Shown here piece by piece: positions 9,144 through 17,017 of a DNA stretch of 64,000 nucleotides. The stretch comes from Chondromyces crocatus (GTDB lineage Bacteria; Myxococcota_A; Polyangia; Polyangiales; Polyangiaceae), in NCBI RefSeq assembly GCF_001189295.1, contig NZ_CP012159.1, positions 10,249,856 through 10,313,855 on the forward strand, given 5' to 3'. Positions within the stretch are counted from its first letter, which is position 1. Every line of letters starts with the position of its first letter. The translations under genes and the position numbers were made by a program. Below the pieces are notes generated by a model. It made no database searches. It was not told where the DNA came from and was given only the letters and a program-made list of their open reading frames with translations.

Positions 9144-9791
9144 GGCCTCGAGCACCAGATCCGTCCGGACTGCCGCCCAGAGGCGAGCACAGCACCCTTT
9201 GCGGTGGCGGACGTGAAGCTGCCCGCGGAACAGGCCCCGTCGGCCGTTGATGCGACCATGTCACGCCCCGGACCGGGTCCCGTCGGCCGTTGATGCGACC
9301 ATGTCACGCCCCGGACCGGGCCCCGTCGGCCGTTGATGCGACCATGTTTCGCAGCGCCGACCCATGAGGTCCGAGCCCCGGCGCCTGGGTGATCCCACCC
9401 CTGGACACGTCGGCCGCGTCCGCCCCCTGCTCCCGAAAACCACCGTCGCTGCCATGTCTTCTGACACCAAGCGACGAGGCGTCCCGGTCCTCCTCCTCTG
9501 CGTGAGGGGGTCTGTCCGGCGGGCCCAGCGCCCTTCCACGACCGCCGCCGTCAGGTTCGAAGCTCCCCTCACCCCCGTCGCCCGCGCCCTTCACCAGGTC
9601 ACGATCGTGACCCGACGAAAAATTTTCCGCCGACATCTGGTCCGCGCGGAGAGTCCTGGAGGCCTCCCTTCGCGCGGTTACAGCTGGAAGCATGCTCACT
9701 TTTTTCGAGATGCTGGCTGGGTCCGACGCCTCTCATCACCACGACCTCGGCGGGACGTTGACGACACGATGGACTACGTTGCACCGCCACC
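9144..9791. other. 648-bp spacer without a convincing gene
   Basis: It holds the 43-bp tandem repeat at 9235-9347 and a short AT-rich patch near 9613-9625 (GAAAAATTTTC) that might mark a promoter. Open frames across it have Arg/Pro-rich composition and no recognisable domain, so no gene is called. Confidence 0.6.
9235..9347. repeat. 43-bp tandem repeat, about 2.6 copies
   Basis: CGTCGGCCGTTGATGCGACC starts at 9238, 9281 and 9324, exactly 43 bp apart. The remainder of each unit (CATGTCACGCCCCGGACCGG) is identical in the first two copies and breaks off in the third. Confidence 0.9.
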
Positions 9792-10670
9792 GTGCAGCGC
9801 TCCGCCGTCTCCGAGATCGCCCGAGGTGCAGCCTGGTTCGTCGGCCTTCATGCCGTCGTCCAGCTCGTCTCCGGGGCCCTCGCCGCAAGCCCGCTCGCCA
9901 CGGCGCTCGCTGGCGCCGTCATCGCCGATCTCGGCGGCGGGTACGCCGGGGTGCGCTGGGAAGAGCCCGGGGATGCGGGCAAGTCAGGGGGGCTCTCACG
10001 GACCCTCCGGCGGCTGGCGCTCGGCGCCGCAGCAGGCGCGTGCGCCGTGGTGCTCACCCTCCTCGTCGCGCTTCTGCTGGGCCTCGCGTCGATCGAACTC
10101 GGGCACCCTTCGTGGAGCCTGGCCCTCGCCCTTCTGCGCACCTCGGCTGCCGCAGTGCGTGACGAGATCCTGCTGACGGGGATTCCCTTCATCGCAGCAG
10201 AGCGCGCCAAGCTGCCAGCCCCGTACGCGCTCGCCTTCGCGACGGCAGCTCACGGCGTCGCGTTCGTGCTCTTGCCCGGGGTCGGCAGCGCGGCCGTACC
10301 CCTGGCCCTCGCGCTGGGCGGGCTTGCGGCGACGATGTGGTGGCGGTGGGGTGGGCTCCCGGCCGCTGTGGGTGCCGTCGCGAGCTTCGGCCTGTTCACG
10401 GGAGCCGTGCTGCGTGGCGCGGTGCTCGACGTGACCTGGTCGGGCTCGGTGGTCCACGCTGGCCCCGGCGCATCGGGCCCGGCCGCGTGGCTCGCCGCGG
10501 CTGTCCTGGCTGCCATCACGGCAGTCGTCGCGCGGCGTGACGGGCGCGAGGAACGCCGGGAGCGCGGGGAGCGCGGGGAGCGCGGGGAGCGCGGGGAGCG
10601 CGGGGAGCGCGGGGAGCGCGGGGAGCGCGGGGAGCGCGACGGCGCGCCTGGGCAGCGGCAGAGCGAGTAG
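9792..10670 (+). CDS. CPBP-like polytopic membrane protein with a GER-repeat tail
   Basis: A 292-residue protein from a GTG start with about seven hydrophobic segments. A motif VRDEILLTGIP at residues 122-132 and HGVAF at residue 154 resemble the EExxxR and His motifs of the CPBP/Rce1 intramembrane protease family, but the first pair is DE rather than EE and the Arg is Thr, so catalysis is doubtful. The C-terminus after the last helix is a highly charged run of Gly-Glu-Arg triplets (about 255-283) coded by a 9-bp repeat. Neighbours give no functional hint. It could be an unrelated membrane protein with a chance motif. Confidence 0.6.
   Translation: MQRSAVSEIARGAAWFVGLHAVVQLVSGALAASPLATALAGAVIADLGGGYAGVRWEEPGDAGKSGGLSRTLRRLALGAAAGACAVVLTLLVALLLGLASIELGHPSWSLALALLRTSAAAVRDEILLTGIPFIAAERAKLPAPYALAFATAAHGVAFVLLPGVGSAAVPLALALGGLAATMWWRWGGLPAAVGAVASFGLFTGAVLRGAVLDVTWSGSVVHAGPGASGPAAWLAAAVLAAITAVVARRDGREERRERGERGERGERGERGERGERGERGERDGAPGQRQSE
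10555..10640. repeat. 9-bp tandem repeat (GAGCGCGGG)
   Basis: About nine uninterrupted copies of a 9-bp unit code Gly-Glu-Arg in the membrane-protein frame. The repeat is also open in the other frames, which inflates the apparent open frames here on both strands. Confidence 0.95.
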
Positions 10671-10764
10671 TCCTCACGCAGCATCTCAGGATAGGCTCTG
10701 CGGTTGGCGTGGTGATCCTGCGCAACGCGCCGGCAGCAGGGCCGGGCGTGCAGGGGAGGTTCTG

Positions 10765-11976
10765 ATGACATCCTTGGTGCGGTACGGTTCCATCTTCGCG
10801 CTGGTCGCCCTCGGCGCTGCTTGCGGCGGCGACGACGACGGCAACCCGCTGTTTCCCACGGGCACGGGGGGCTCGAACACGGGCGGCGCTGGCGGCATGG
10901 GCGGCGCTGGCGGCGCGGGTGGCGCCGGGGGAGAGGGTGGGGAGGCCGGCTGTCCCGACGGCTTCGAGGACTGCGACGGCGATCCGACGAACGGGTGTGA
11001 GGTGGAGTTCGCGTCCGATCTCGCGAACTGCGGCGCCTGCTTCTCGGTGTGTCTCGGCGCCAGCGCGACGTGCTCTGGTGGCGAGTGCTCCGGCGTGACG
11101 GAGCTGGCGGGCCTGCAGGGCGAGCCGAACCACTTGGCCGTCGACGGCACCAACCTCTACTGGACGTCGGTCACGGATGTGAACCTCGGAGAGGTGCGGC
11201 AGATGCCGAAGCAGGGCGGCGCAGTGCTGAACCTGGGGGTCGATCAGCCGCTTCCTGGCGCCATCGCGGTGAACGCAACCAGCGTGTTCTGGGCCAACCT
11301 GAACAGTCCGGTGATCAACCGGGCGACGATCGGCATCCCCGATGCCGGGCTCTTCGCGCAGGACGCCGGCGCCCTCTGGGGTATCGCTGCCGACGCAGAG
11401 GCCGTCTACTGGACGCGCGACGATGGCGAACTCGCCAACAGCGGCATCGTCCGGGCTCCGCTGAATGGCGGCGCGCACACGTTGATCGTGCCGGGCAGCG
11501 AGACGCCCTATGCCATCGCGATCGACAGCACGTCCGTCTACTGGACCGATCGGTCCGCGGGGCAGGTGCTGAAGGCCCCGCTCACGGGCGGCACCCCGGA
11601 AATCCTGGCAGAAACTCAGCCGCAGCCCTACTCCATCGCGGTCGACGCCGCCCATGTCTACTGGACCAACCGCGCCTGCAGCCCGGGTGGGGGTCAGGCC
11701 GTGGACTGCGTCATGCGCGTCCGGAAAGATGGGATGGATCAGCCGGTCTCCCTGGCCGATGGTCAGTCGGTGCCGTACAGCATCGCGGTCGATGGTCAGC
11801 ACGTGTACTGGACCGACGCCGGCCTGCAGCGCGTGCTGCGTACGCCTGTGGAGGGAGGTGCCATCGAGACCCTGGCAAGCACTCAGGCCGGGCTCGTCCA
11901 CATGGTGATCGACGACACCCATGTCTACTGGGCCAATGAGGGAGACGGCGGCAGTATTCGTAAGTTGCGCAAATAG
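10765..11976 (+). CDS. lipoprotein with Cys-rich module and seven-bladed YWT beta-propeller
   Basis: A 403-residue protein. The ATG at 10765 has a GGGAGG ribosome site and starts a lipoprotein signal ending LGAAC with Cys20; the longer frame upstream reads only through the 9-bp repeat. A Gly/Thr-rich linker follows (about 27-53), then a Cys-rich stretch (about 60-100: CPDGFEDCDGD, NGCEVEF, NCGAC), then seven repeats of the form (A/H)(I/L/V)A(V/I)D..(V/L)YWT, for example YAIAIDSTSVYWTDR. Seven YWT motifs fit a single closed six- or seven-bladed propeller of the NHL/LDL-receptor type, usually a protein- or sugar-binding platform. It is probably surface or periplasmic. Confidence 0.85.
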   Translation: MTSLVRYGSIFALVALGAACGGDDDGNPLFPTGTGGSNTGGAGGMGGAGGAGGAGGEGGEAGCPDGFEDCDGDPTNGCEVEFASDLANCGACFSVCLGASATCSGGECSGVTELAGLQGEPNHLAVDGTNLYWTSVTDVNLGEVRQMPKQGGAVLNLGVDQPLPGAIAVNATSVFWANLNSPVINRATIGIPDAGLFAQDAGALWGIAADAEAVYWTRDDGELANSGIVRAPLNGGAHTLIVPGSETPYAIAIDSTSVYWTDRSAGQVLKAPLTGGTPEILAETQPQPYSIAVDAAHVYWTNRACSPGGGQAVDCVMRVRKDGMDQPVSLADGQSVPYSIAVDGQHVYWTDAGLQRVLRTPVEGGAIETLASTQAGLVHMVIDDTHVYWANEGDGGSIRKLRK

Positions 11977-12142
11977 GGAGAGTCCCTCTCATTCCCTGAC
12001 GCACACCCACATTGAGCACCGGCACGTCAGGTCGTCATCCCCAGATCCAGCCATGATCCTGCCTGTTTCAGGGGTAGGACATTGATGCACGCACCGCGTT
12101 AGATAATCATTGACGCGCGGCTGTCCGCGCGGCATCGATTGT

Positions 12143-13009
12143 ATGATGCACCGCGCCACCACATTCGCGTCGACGGTCTTGTTGGCCTGCCTCGCCGCGC
12201 TTCCGGGCTGCGGCATGGCGTCGATGATCGAGGCGAACACCAGCACGATCAAGGACACCACAGCGACGATGCGGGAGACCTCCGCGACGCTCGACGCATC
12301 GAACCGCATGCTCGCCGAGATGAAGGCCGACCTCACGCGCGTCGCTGCGCTCGACGAGCCGATGGCGCGCGTCGCCGCGCTCGATGCGCCCATGAAGCGC
12401 CTCGCCGAGCTGGAAACCACAATGGAATCGATGCGACGCAGCATGGATCAGATGCAGCGCAGCATGGATCGCGTCGCCGCACTCGATACGCCGATGGCGC
12501 GCGTCGCCGCGCTCGAGACGTCGATGCAGCGCCTTTCCACGCTCGAGAGCGCGATGTCGGACATGCGTCACAGCATGCAGTCGATGCAGGGCAGCATGGC
12601 CACCATCGCCTCGCTGGAGACGCCCATGGAGCGCGTCGCGTTGCTCGATGATCCGATGGGTGAGGTCGCCGCGCTCAAGGAGCCGATGCGCGAGGTGGCG
12701 ATGCTGCACCAGCCGATGGTGGAGATCGGCAAGCTGTCCCAGCCCATCACGAAGCTGACGGAGATGGGACCGCTGACGACGGTCGGGCTCCTCTTCGCGG
12801 GCCTTTTCGCCTGGTTCGCCGCAACCTTCGGTGCAATCTTCCTGGGGGTGAAGGCGGCCACGCGGCGACGCAACGGCGCCCGGTCACATCGCGCACGCGA
12901 CGACGAGGCCCTCGCCCGTGAAGCCTCGAAGCCACGCCGCGACCTGCGACGCACCCTCGCGGCAGCCCCCGCCGCACGCGTGAGCAGCCCGAGCTTCCCT
13001 CGCGTCTGA
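12143..13009 (+). CDS. Met-rich decapeptide-repeat lipoprotein with C-terminal transmembrane helix
   Basis: A 288-residue protein. The ATG at 12143 is chosen because it gives a compact lipoprotein signal ending LAALPGC (Cys23). Residues 24-208 are helix-forming, with a 10-residue repeat of the pattern PMxxVAxLxx, seen as PMARVAALDA, PMKRLAELET, PMERVALLDD and PMREVAMLHQ, and about 25 Met in all. A membrane helix follows (about 210-232, VGLLFAGLFAWFAATFGAIFLG), then a basic Arg/Lys-rich tail. A lipid anchor at one end and a membrane helix at the other is unusual and would suit a tether across the envelope. Pro every ten residues argues for kinked amphipathic helices rather than one straight coil. 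Confidence 0.8.
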   Translation: MMHRATTFASTVLLACLAALPGCGMASMIEANTSTIKDTTATMRETSATLDASNRMLAEMKADLTRVAALDEPMARVAALDAPMKRLAELETTMESMRRSMDQMQRSMDRVAALDTPMARVAALETSMQRLSTLESAMSDMRHSMQSMQGSMATIASLETPMERVALLDDPMGEVAALKEPMREVAMLHQPMVEIGKLSQPITKLTEMGPLTTVGLLFAGLFAWFAATFGAIFLGVKAATRRRNGARSHRARDDEALAREASKPRRDLRRTLAAAPAARVSSPSFPRV

Positions 13010-13062
13010 GCGCGTGAGCGCACCAGCTTGACGCAAGCGCGACGCGCTCGTCTCCTCAGCGG

Positions 13063-14154
13063 GTGCGTTCTGCCACGTCGGTCCAGGGAGCAGCGCAGGG
13101 GACGTCTCGCAGCTCGGTGATCGAAGGGGCGCTCGAATCGCTGCTCGCTCCCGCCGATGTGCTGCGACGGCAGACGCTCCTGCTCATCGGTCCCTGGGCC
13201 GCGACGTGGGCACGACAGCGGGAAATGCGGGTCGCGGTCCTCGGCGCGATCGCGGTGGTCGCCAGCTTTCTTGGCGCGGCGCTCGCGCCCCTGTGGATGC
13301 TCGCGCTGGGACCGATCCTGCTGGGCGTGCCCCACCTGCTCGGTGACGTGCGGTATCTCTGGGTGCGCCCCGGCTTCCATCGGCGGGCACTCTGCTGGCT
13401 CACCGGGGGTGTCCCGCTCCTCGTCGGCGTGCTGACCGCGCGGGTGGTGTGGGGGCTGCTCGGCGCAGCGGCAGCGCTGTTGATCGCGCGGACTTCGTGG
13501 CGCCGCCGGTGCCTCGGGCTCGCGATCCTCGTTCCTCTGGGCGCGCTGTCGGTCCATTACAGCGGCTGGGCCGAGCTGCTCTTCGCGCACCTGCACAACG
13601 TGATCGGGATCGCGCTGTGGTGGGCCTGGCGCCCTCGTGCGGGGCGCCTGCACTGGGTGCCCCTCGGGCTGTTCCTCCTCGCCTCCGCGGGGTTGCTCGC
13701 CGGGATGGCGGCGCCTCTGCTGGCCTGGAGCGGCGGCCTCAGCGCTCCCGGCTCGGGGACCTCGATGAGCTACCACATGGCGTCGCTCGCACCTCACGCA
13801 GGCCGTGAGCTCGGCCTACGGCTGGTGTTGCTCTTCGCGTTCGCGCAATCGCTTCATTACGCCGTCTGGCTGCGCTTGATCCCGGAAGAGGACCGGCCAC
13901 GTGCAGCGCCACGCACGTTCGTGGGGACGTTCCGCGCCCTGCGCGACGAGTTCGGGGTGTGGCTTCTGTGCGCCGTAGGAGCGCTCGCGCTCGGCCTCGC
14001 GGTCTGGGCCTGCGTGGATCTGGGCGCCGCGAGGACGGGATACCTGCGCTTCGCTGGCTTCCACGGGCAGCTCGAGCTGGTGGCAGCGGCGCTGCTGTGG
14101 GCCGAGGGACACTTCGGATCGCGTCGCCCTCCGACCGAGCGCACGAGCGGCTGA
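13063..14154 (+). CDS. polytopic membrane protein with conserved-looking His motifs
   Basis: Up to 363 residues from a GTG at 13063; a GTG at 13118 region or later is also possible, since the first 25 residues are low in structure. About nine hydrophobic segments are visible. Motifs GVPHLLGDVRYL, AHLHNVIGIALWW, QSLHYAVWLRLIPEEDRP and FAGFHGQ place His residues at helix ends, the way membrane di-iron or carotenoid-cleaving (Brp/Blh-type) enzymes do. I cannot assign it to that family with confidence. It lies 53 bp downstream of the Met-rich lipoprotein on the same strand. Confidence 0.65.
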   Translation: MRSATSVQGAAQGTSRSSVIEGALESLLAPADVLRRQTLLLIGPWAATWARQREMRVAVLGAIAVVASFLGAALAPLWMLALGPILLGVPHLLGDVRYLWVRPGFHRRALCWLTGGVPLLVGVLTARVVWGLLGAAAALLIARTSWRRRCLGLAILVPLGALSVHYSGWAELLFAHLHNVIGIALWWAWRPRAGRLHWVPLGLFLLASAGLLAGMAAPLLAWSGGLSAPGSGTSMSYHMASLAPHAGRELGLRLVLLFAFAQSLHYAVWLRLIPEEDRPRAAPRTFVGTFRALRDEFGVWLLCAVGALALGLAVWACVDLGAARTGYLRFAGFHGQLELVAAALLWAEGHFGSRRPPTERTSG

Positions 14155-14348
14155 GCGGCCGTCTCTCCTCCGAGGAGCAGGGTAGACGCTACGAAGGAAC
14201 GCTCACGCCGCTTCATTTCGGAGCACTCGCGTCAGAACGGATCGCCGGAGAACGGCGGACCGAGACCAACGATGCCTTTTCAAGGGCGCTACGCCAGCAG
14301 AGGGCGCTGGCCTCCCGTGTGCAATGAGCAGAACGCGGAGGACAGGCG

Positions 14349-15602
14349 ATGGACAGGATCCCGAGCTGGGGGCGCGTCACGGCACAGCCAAATGAGTTCT
14401 TGATTCAGATCCGTGATGGGAAGGTTCGTCGTAGTGGGCAAGGGGTGAGCTGCTTCAAGCTGTCGGGGGACAGCGTGACGCTCATCCCGACGTCGATCAG
14501 CAAGCTGTCGTTCCGGGCCGATCAGGTAACGCTGGAGAAGACGGGCGTGGAGGTGACCGGACTGGCCGTCTATCGGATCGTGGAGCCCCTGCTGGCGTTC
14601 CGGATGATCGATCAGGACCGGGGCTCACTCACCGACATCCTGCAGGAGATGTTCGTCGGCGCGACCCGACGCATCGTCGCAGGGCTGACGCTGGAGGCGT
14701 GCCTGACTCACCGGAAGGAGCGGGTCGCAGCGGCACTCCTGGCAGAGATCACGCCGGTGCTGGCTGGCGAGGGGTCCCTCGGCGATACGGCGACGGCAGG
14801 GTGGGGGGTGGTGATCGACACGATCGAGATCCAGGACGTCCGGGTGCTGTCGCAGGAGGTCTTCGCGCGGCTGCAGGCGCCCTATAGAGAGAAGCTCGCG
14901 CTGGAGGCGCTGGAGGCGCACGCAAAGGTGGCGCAGCGCGAGGCTGCGCTGGAGGCGGAGAAGCGGCGGGCAGCAGAGCTGGCGCGGCGCGAGCTGATGA
15001 AAGAGGAAGAGGCGCGGCTCATGGCCGAGCGTCAGCGAGAGATGGAGGCGCTGGAGCACCGCCAAGCGCTGGAGCGGAGGACGGTGGAGGCGCGCGCACG
15101 GACCGCGCAACGCGAGGCAGAGCTCGCCGCGGAGCGACAGCGGGCGGCAGAGCAGGCGCACCGAGAGCTGATGGCGGAGGAGGAGGTGCGTCTCTCGGCG
15201 GAGCGACAGAGAGAAGCCGACGCAATGGCACATGAGCAGGCGCTCGAGCAGCGGGCACTCGACGCGAAGCTGTCCCAGGCGCGCCAGCGAGGGGAAGCCG
15301 AGCGGGAGAGAGGGCGAGGAGAGATGGAGCTGCGGCGGGCTCAGGGGGAGCTGGAGGCGACGCTGCTGCGGCTCCAGCGCGAGAGCTGCGTCGACCTGAG
15401 CGCAGCGAGGCTGGAAGAGGTGATGCTGACGGAGACGCTACCCAAGGTGGCCGAGTCGTTCCGAGGGACGTTCGACAAGGTGAACGTGACCTCATCGGAC
15501 GGCGATCTGTTCGGGTTCCTGTCGGCCGGGTTGGAGCAGGTGATGCGTGTCGCCCGCACGCGCGGACAGGCGCCGCGCGAGGACGAGCCACAGCGGCCGT
15601 GA
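14349..15602 (+). CDS. SPFH/band-7 domain protein with charged coiled coil
   Basis: A 417-residue protein. Residues 1 to about 195 form an SPFH (stomatin/prohibitin/flotillin) domain: beta-rich start, VTLEKTGVEVTGLAVYRI, then ATRRIVAGLTLEACLTHRKERV and WGVVIDTIEIQDVRVLSQEVFARLQ-type sequence. Residues about 200-355 are a highly charged Ala/Glu/Arg coiled coil, and a short globular end follows. No obvious membrane helix precedes the domain, unlike most band-7 proteins, so membrane association would be peripheral or by oligomerisation. The next gene begins 6 bp downstream, so the pair is probably one unit with a phospholipid-synthesis-type enzyme. Confidence 0.85.
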   Translation: MDRIPSWGRVTAQPNEFLIQIRDGKVRRSGQGVSCFKLSGDSVTLIPTSISKLSFRADQVTLEKTGVEVTGLAVYRIVEPLLAFRMIDQDRGSLTDILQEMFVGATRRIVAGLTLEACLTHRKERVAAALLAEITPVLAGEGSLGDTATAGWGVVIDTIEIQDVRVLSQEVFARLQAPYREKLALEALEAHAKVAQREAALEAEKRRAAELARRELMKEEEARLMAERQREMEALEHRQALERRTVEARARTAQREAELAAERQRAAEQAHRELMAEEEVRLSAERQREADAMAHEQALEQRALDAKLSQARQRGEAERERGRGEMELRRAQGELEATLLRLQRESCVDLSAARLEEVMLTETLPKVAESFRGTFDKVNVTSSDGDLFGFLSAGLEQVMRVARTRGQAPREDEPQRP

Positions 15603-15608
15603 TCGAGC

Positions 15609-16988
15609 GTGTCGAGGAGCGCGCCGCGGGCCGCCAGCTCGCCGCGCGCACAGCCACGTGGTAGCGACCGCAGACTGAATTCGACGTTTTCGCCGTCTGC
15701 CGTGGTGCTGGCCTCACCAGCCCCAGAGGGGCAGCTCCAGACGCTGGTGGCAGGCGTGCCGCTCGTGCTGCGTGCAGCGCTGGCGCTGGAAGGCGCGGGT
15801 GCGAGCCGCATCTTCCTGGTGGTGAGCGCAGAAGATGCGTCGAGCGCAGCGAACCTGGCGAAGGATCCTCGGCTGGGTGTGCAGGTCTCGGTGATCACGG
15901 CGGCCTCATGGGAGGCTGGTGTGGCCCAGGTCTGCGAAGGTGCTGCAGGGCCGCTGCTGATCACGTCTGCACACATGGTGGCCGATCCGGCGATCTACCG
16001 GCGGCTCATGGAGACTTCCCTCAACAAACGAGACGCGGCAGCCGCCTGTCGAAACGGACGGGCACTCGGGCCCCTCTTCGTGACGCCTGCGCTCGGGAGC
16101 CAGCTCTTCCACGAGAGCACCACCGTCGTCTCTTCGGACGACGCGACCTCCAGCGCCAGCTTCGCAGCGGCCGTCGACGCGCTCATCGCCAGTGGCAAGG
16201 CAATCTCCATGGACGTCGGCGCCCGATGGGCGGTGCGCGTCGACACAACGGAGGGACGACGGCTGGCAGAGGACGCACTGCTCGAGGCTTGTCGAAAGCC
16301 CGTGGATGGTCTCGTCGCGCGGTACATCAACCGGCCCGTGTCGCTCGCCGTGTCGCGACGCCTGGCCGGTGTGGGGATCACACCGAACGCCGTCACGCTG
16401 GCCACGCTCGCGATCGCGCTCGGCGGCGCCGTGGTCGCGTCGCGCGGAGGGTACGGGCCGATGCTCCTGGGCGCGGTATGTCTGCAGGTGAGCTCGGTGC
16501 TCGATGGGGTAGACGGTGAGCTTGCTCGTCTACGGTTCCAAGGTTCGCCGCTGGGACAGTGGCTCGACACCGTCTCCGACGACCTGTCGACGCTCGCCTT
16601 CTACGGTGGCATCACGATCGGGTTGCTACGCGGAAGCGCTTCCTCGGGGGAAGCCCTCCTGAGTACAGAGAGCGTGATCGCTTGCGGGGTGGTGGCGATG
16701 GTCACGCTGGCCCTGACGTCGGCACAGTACTACGCGGAGCTCTGGCGGCTCGGCGCGGGTGATTTCTATGCGCTGGAGTGGGACTTTGCCGAGACCGGAG
16801 GCGGGCTGCGGACGAGGGTCGTGCGGCTTGCCCGCTTGTTGCTCAAGCGGGACCTCTTCACACTCCTGTATCTCGTCCTCGCCCTTGCCGGCGCGCTGCC
16901 CATCGCCCTGCTGCTCGGCGCGGCGGGGCACTCGGTCACGCTGGCGGCAGCGACGGCGCGCACGCTGCGCCGAAGGCCGGCGTCATGA
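15609..16988 (+). CDS. nucleotidyltransferase-like / CDP-alcohol phosphatidyltransferase fusion
   Basis: A 459-residue protein from a GTG start. The C-terminal half is a CDP-alcohol phosphatidyltransferase with the full motif D299-x2-D302-G-x2-A-R-x8-G-x3-D320-x3-D324, followed by several membrane helices. The N-terminal 200 residues have the strand order of a MobA/GlmU-type nucleotidyltransferase but lack the glycine-rich GxGxR motif. The order recalls the bifunctional inositol-phosphate cytidylyltransferase / di-inositol-phosphate-phosphate synthase of thermophiles. The enzyme would couple a CDP-activated alcohol to an acceptor at the inner membrane; the acceptor is unknown. Its close spacing with the SPFH gene suggests lipid-domain biology. 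Confidence 0.85.
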   Translation: MSRSAPRAASSPRAQPRGSDRRLNSTFSPSAVVLASPAPEGQLQTLVAGVPLVLRAALALEGAGASRIFLVVSAEDASSAANLAKDPRLGVQVSVITAASWEAGVAQVCEGAAGPLLITSAHMVADPAIYRRLMETSLNKRDAAAACRNGRALGPLFVTPALGSQLFHESTTVVSSDDATSSASFAAAVDALIASGKAISMDVGARWAVRVDTTEGRRLAEDALLEACRKPVDGLVARYINRPVSLAVSRRLAGVGITPNAVTLATLAIALGGAVVASRGGYGPMLLGAVCLQVSSVLDGVDGELARLRFQGSPLGQWLDTVSDDLSTLAFYGGITIGLLRGSASSGEALLSTESVIACGVVAMVTLALTSAQYYAELWRLGAGDFYALEWDFAETGGGLRTRVVRLARLLLKRDLFTLLYLVLALAGALPIALLLGAAGHSVTLAAATARTLRRRPAS

Positions 16989-17017
16989 CACGCCTGCGCT
17001 TCTCCGGGGGTCCTATG

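Noticed and set aside
9364-10176. 270-residue open frame in the spacer before the CPBP-like gene
   Set aside because: It overlaps the membrane-protein gene in another frame and has random Arg/Pro/Ser composition.
10516-11922. 468-residue minus-strand open frame
   Set aside because: Antisense to the propeller lipoprotein; its Arg-Ala-Pro repeat is only the reverse of the 9-bp repeat.
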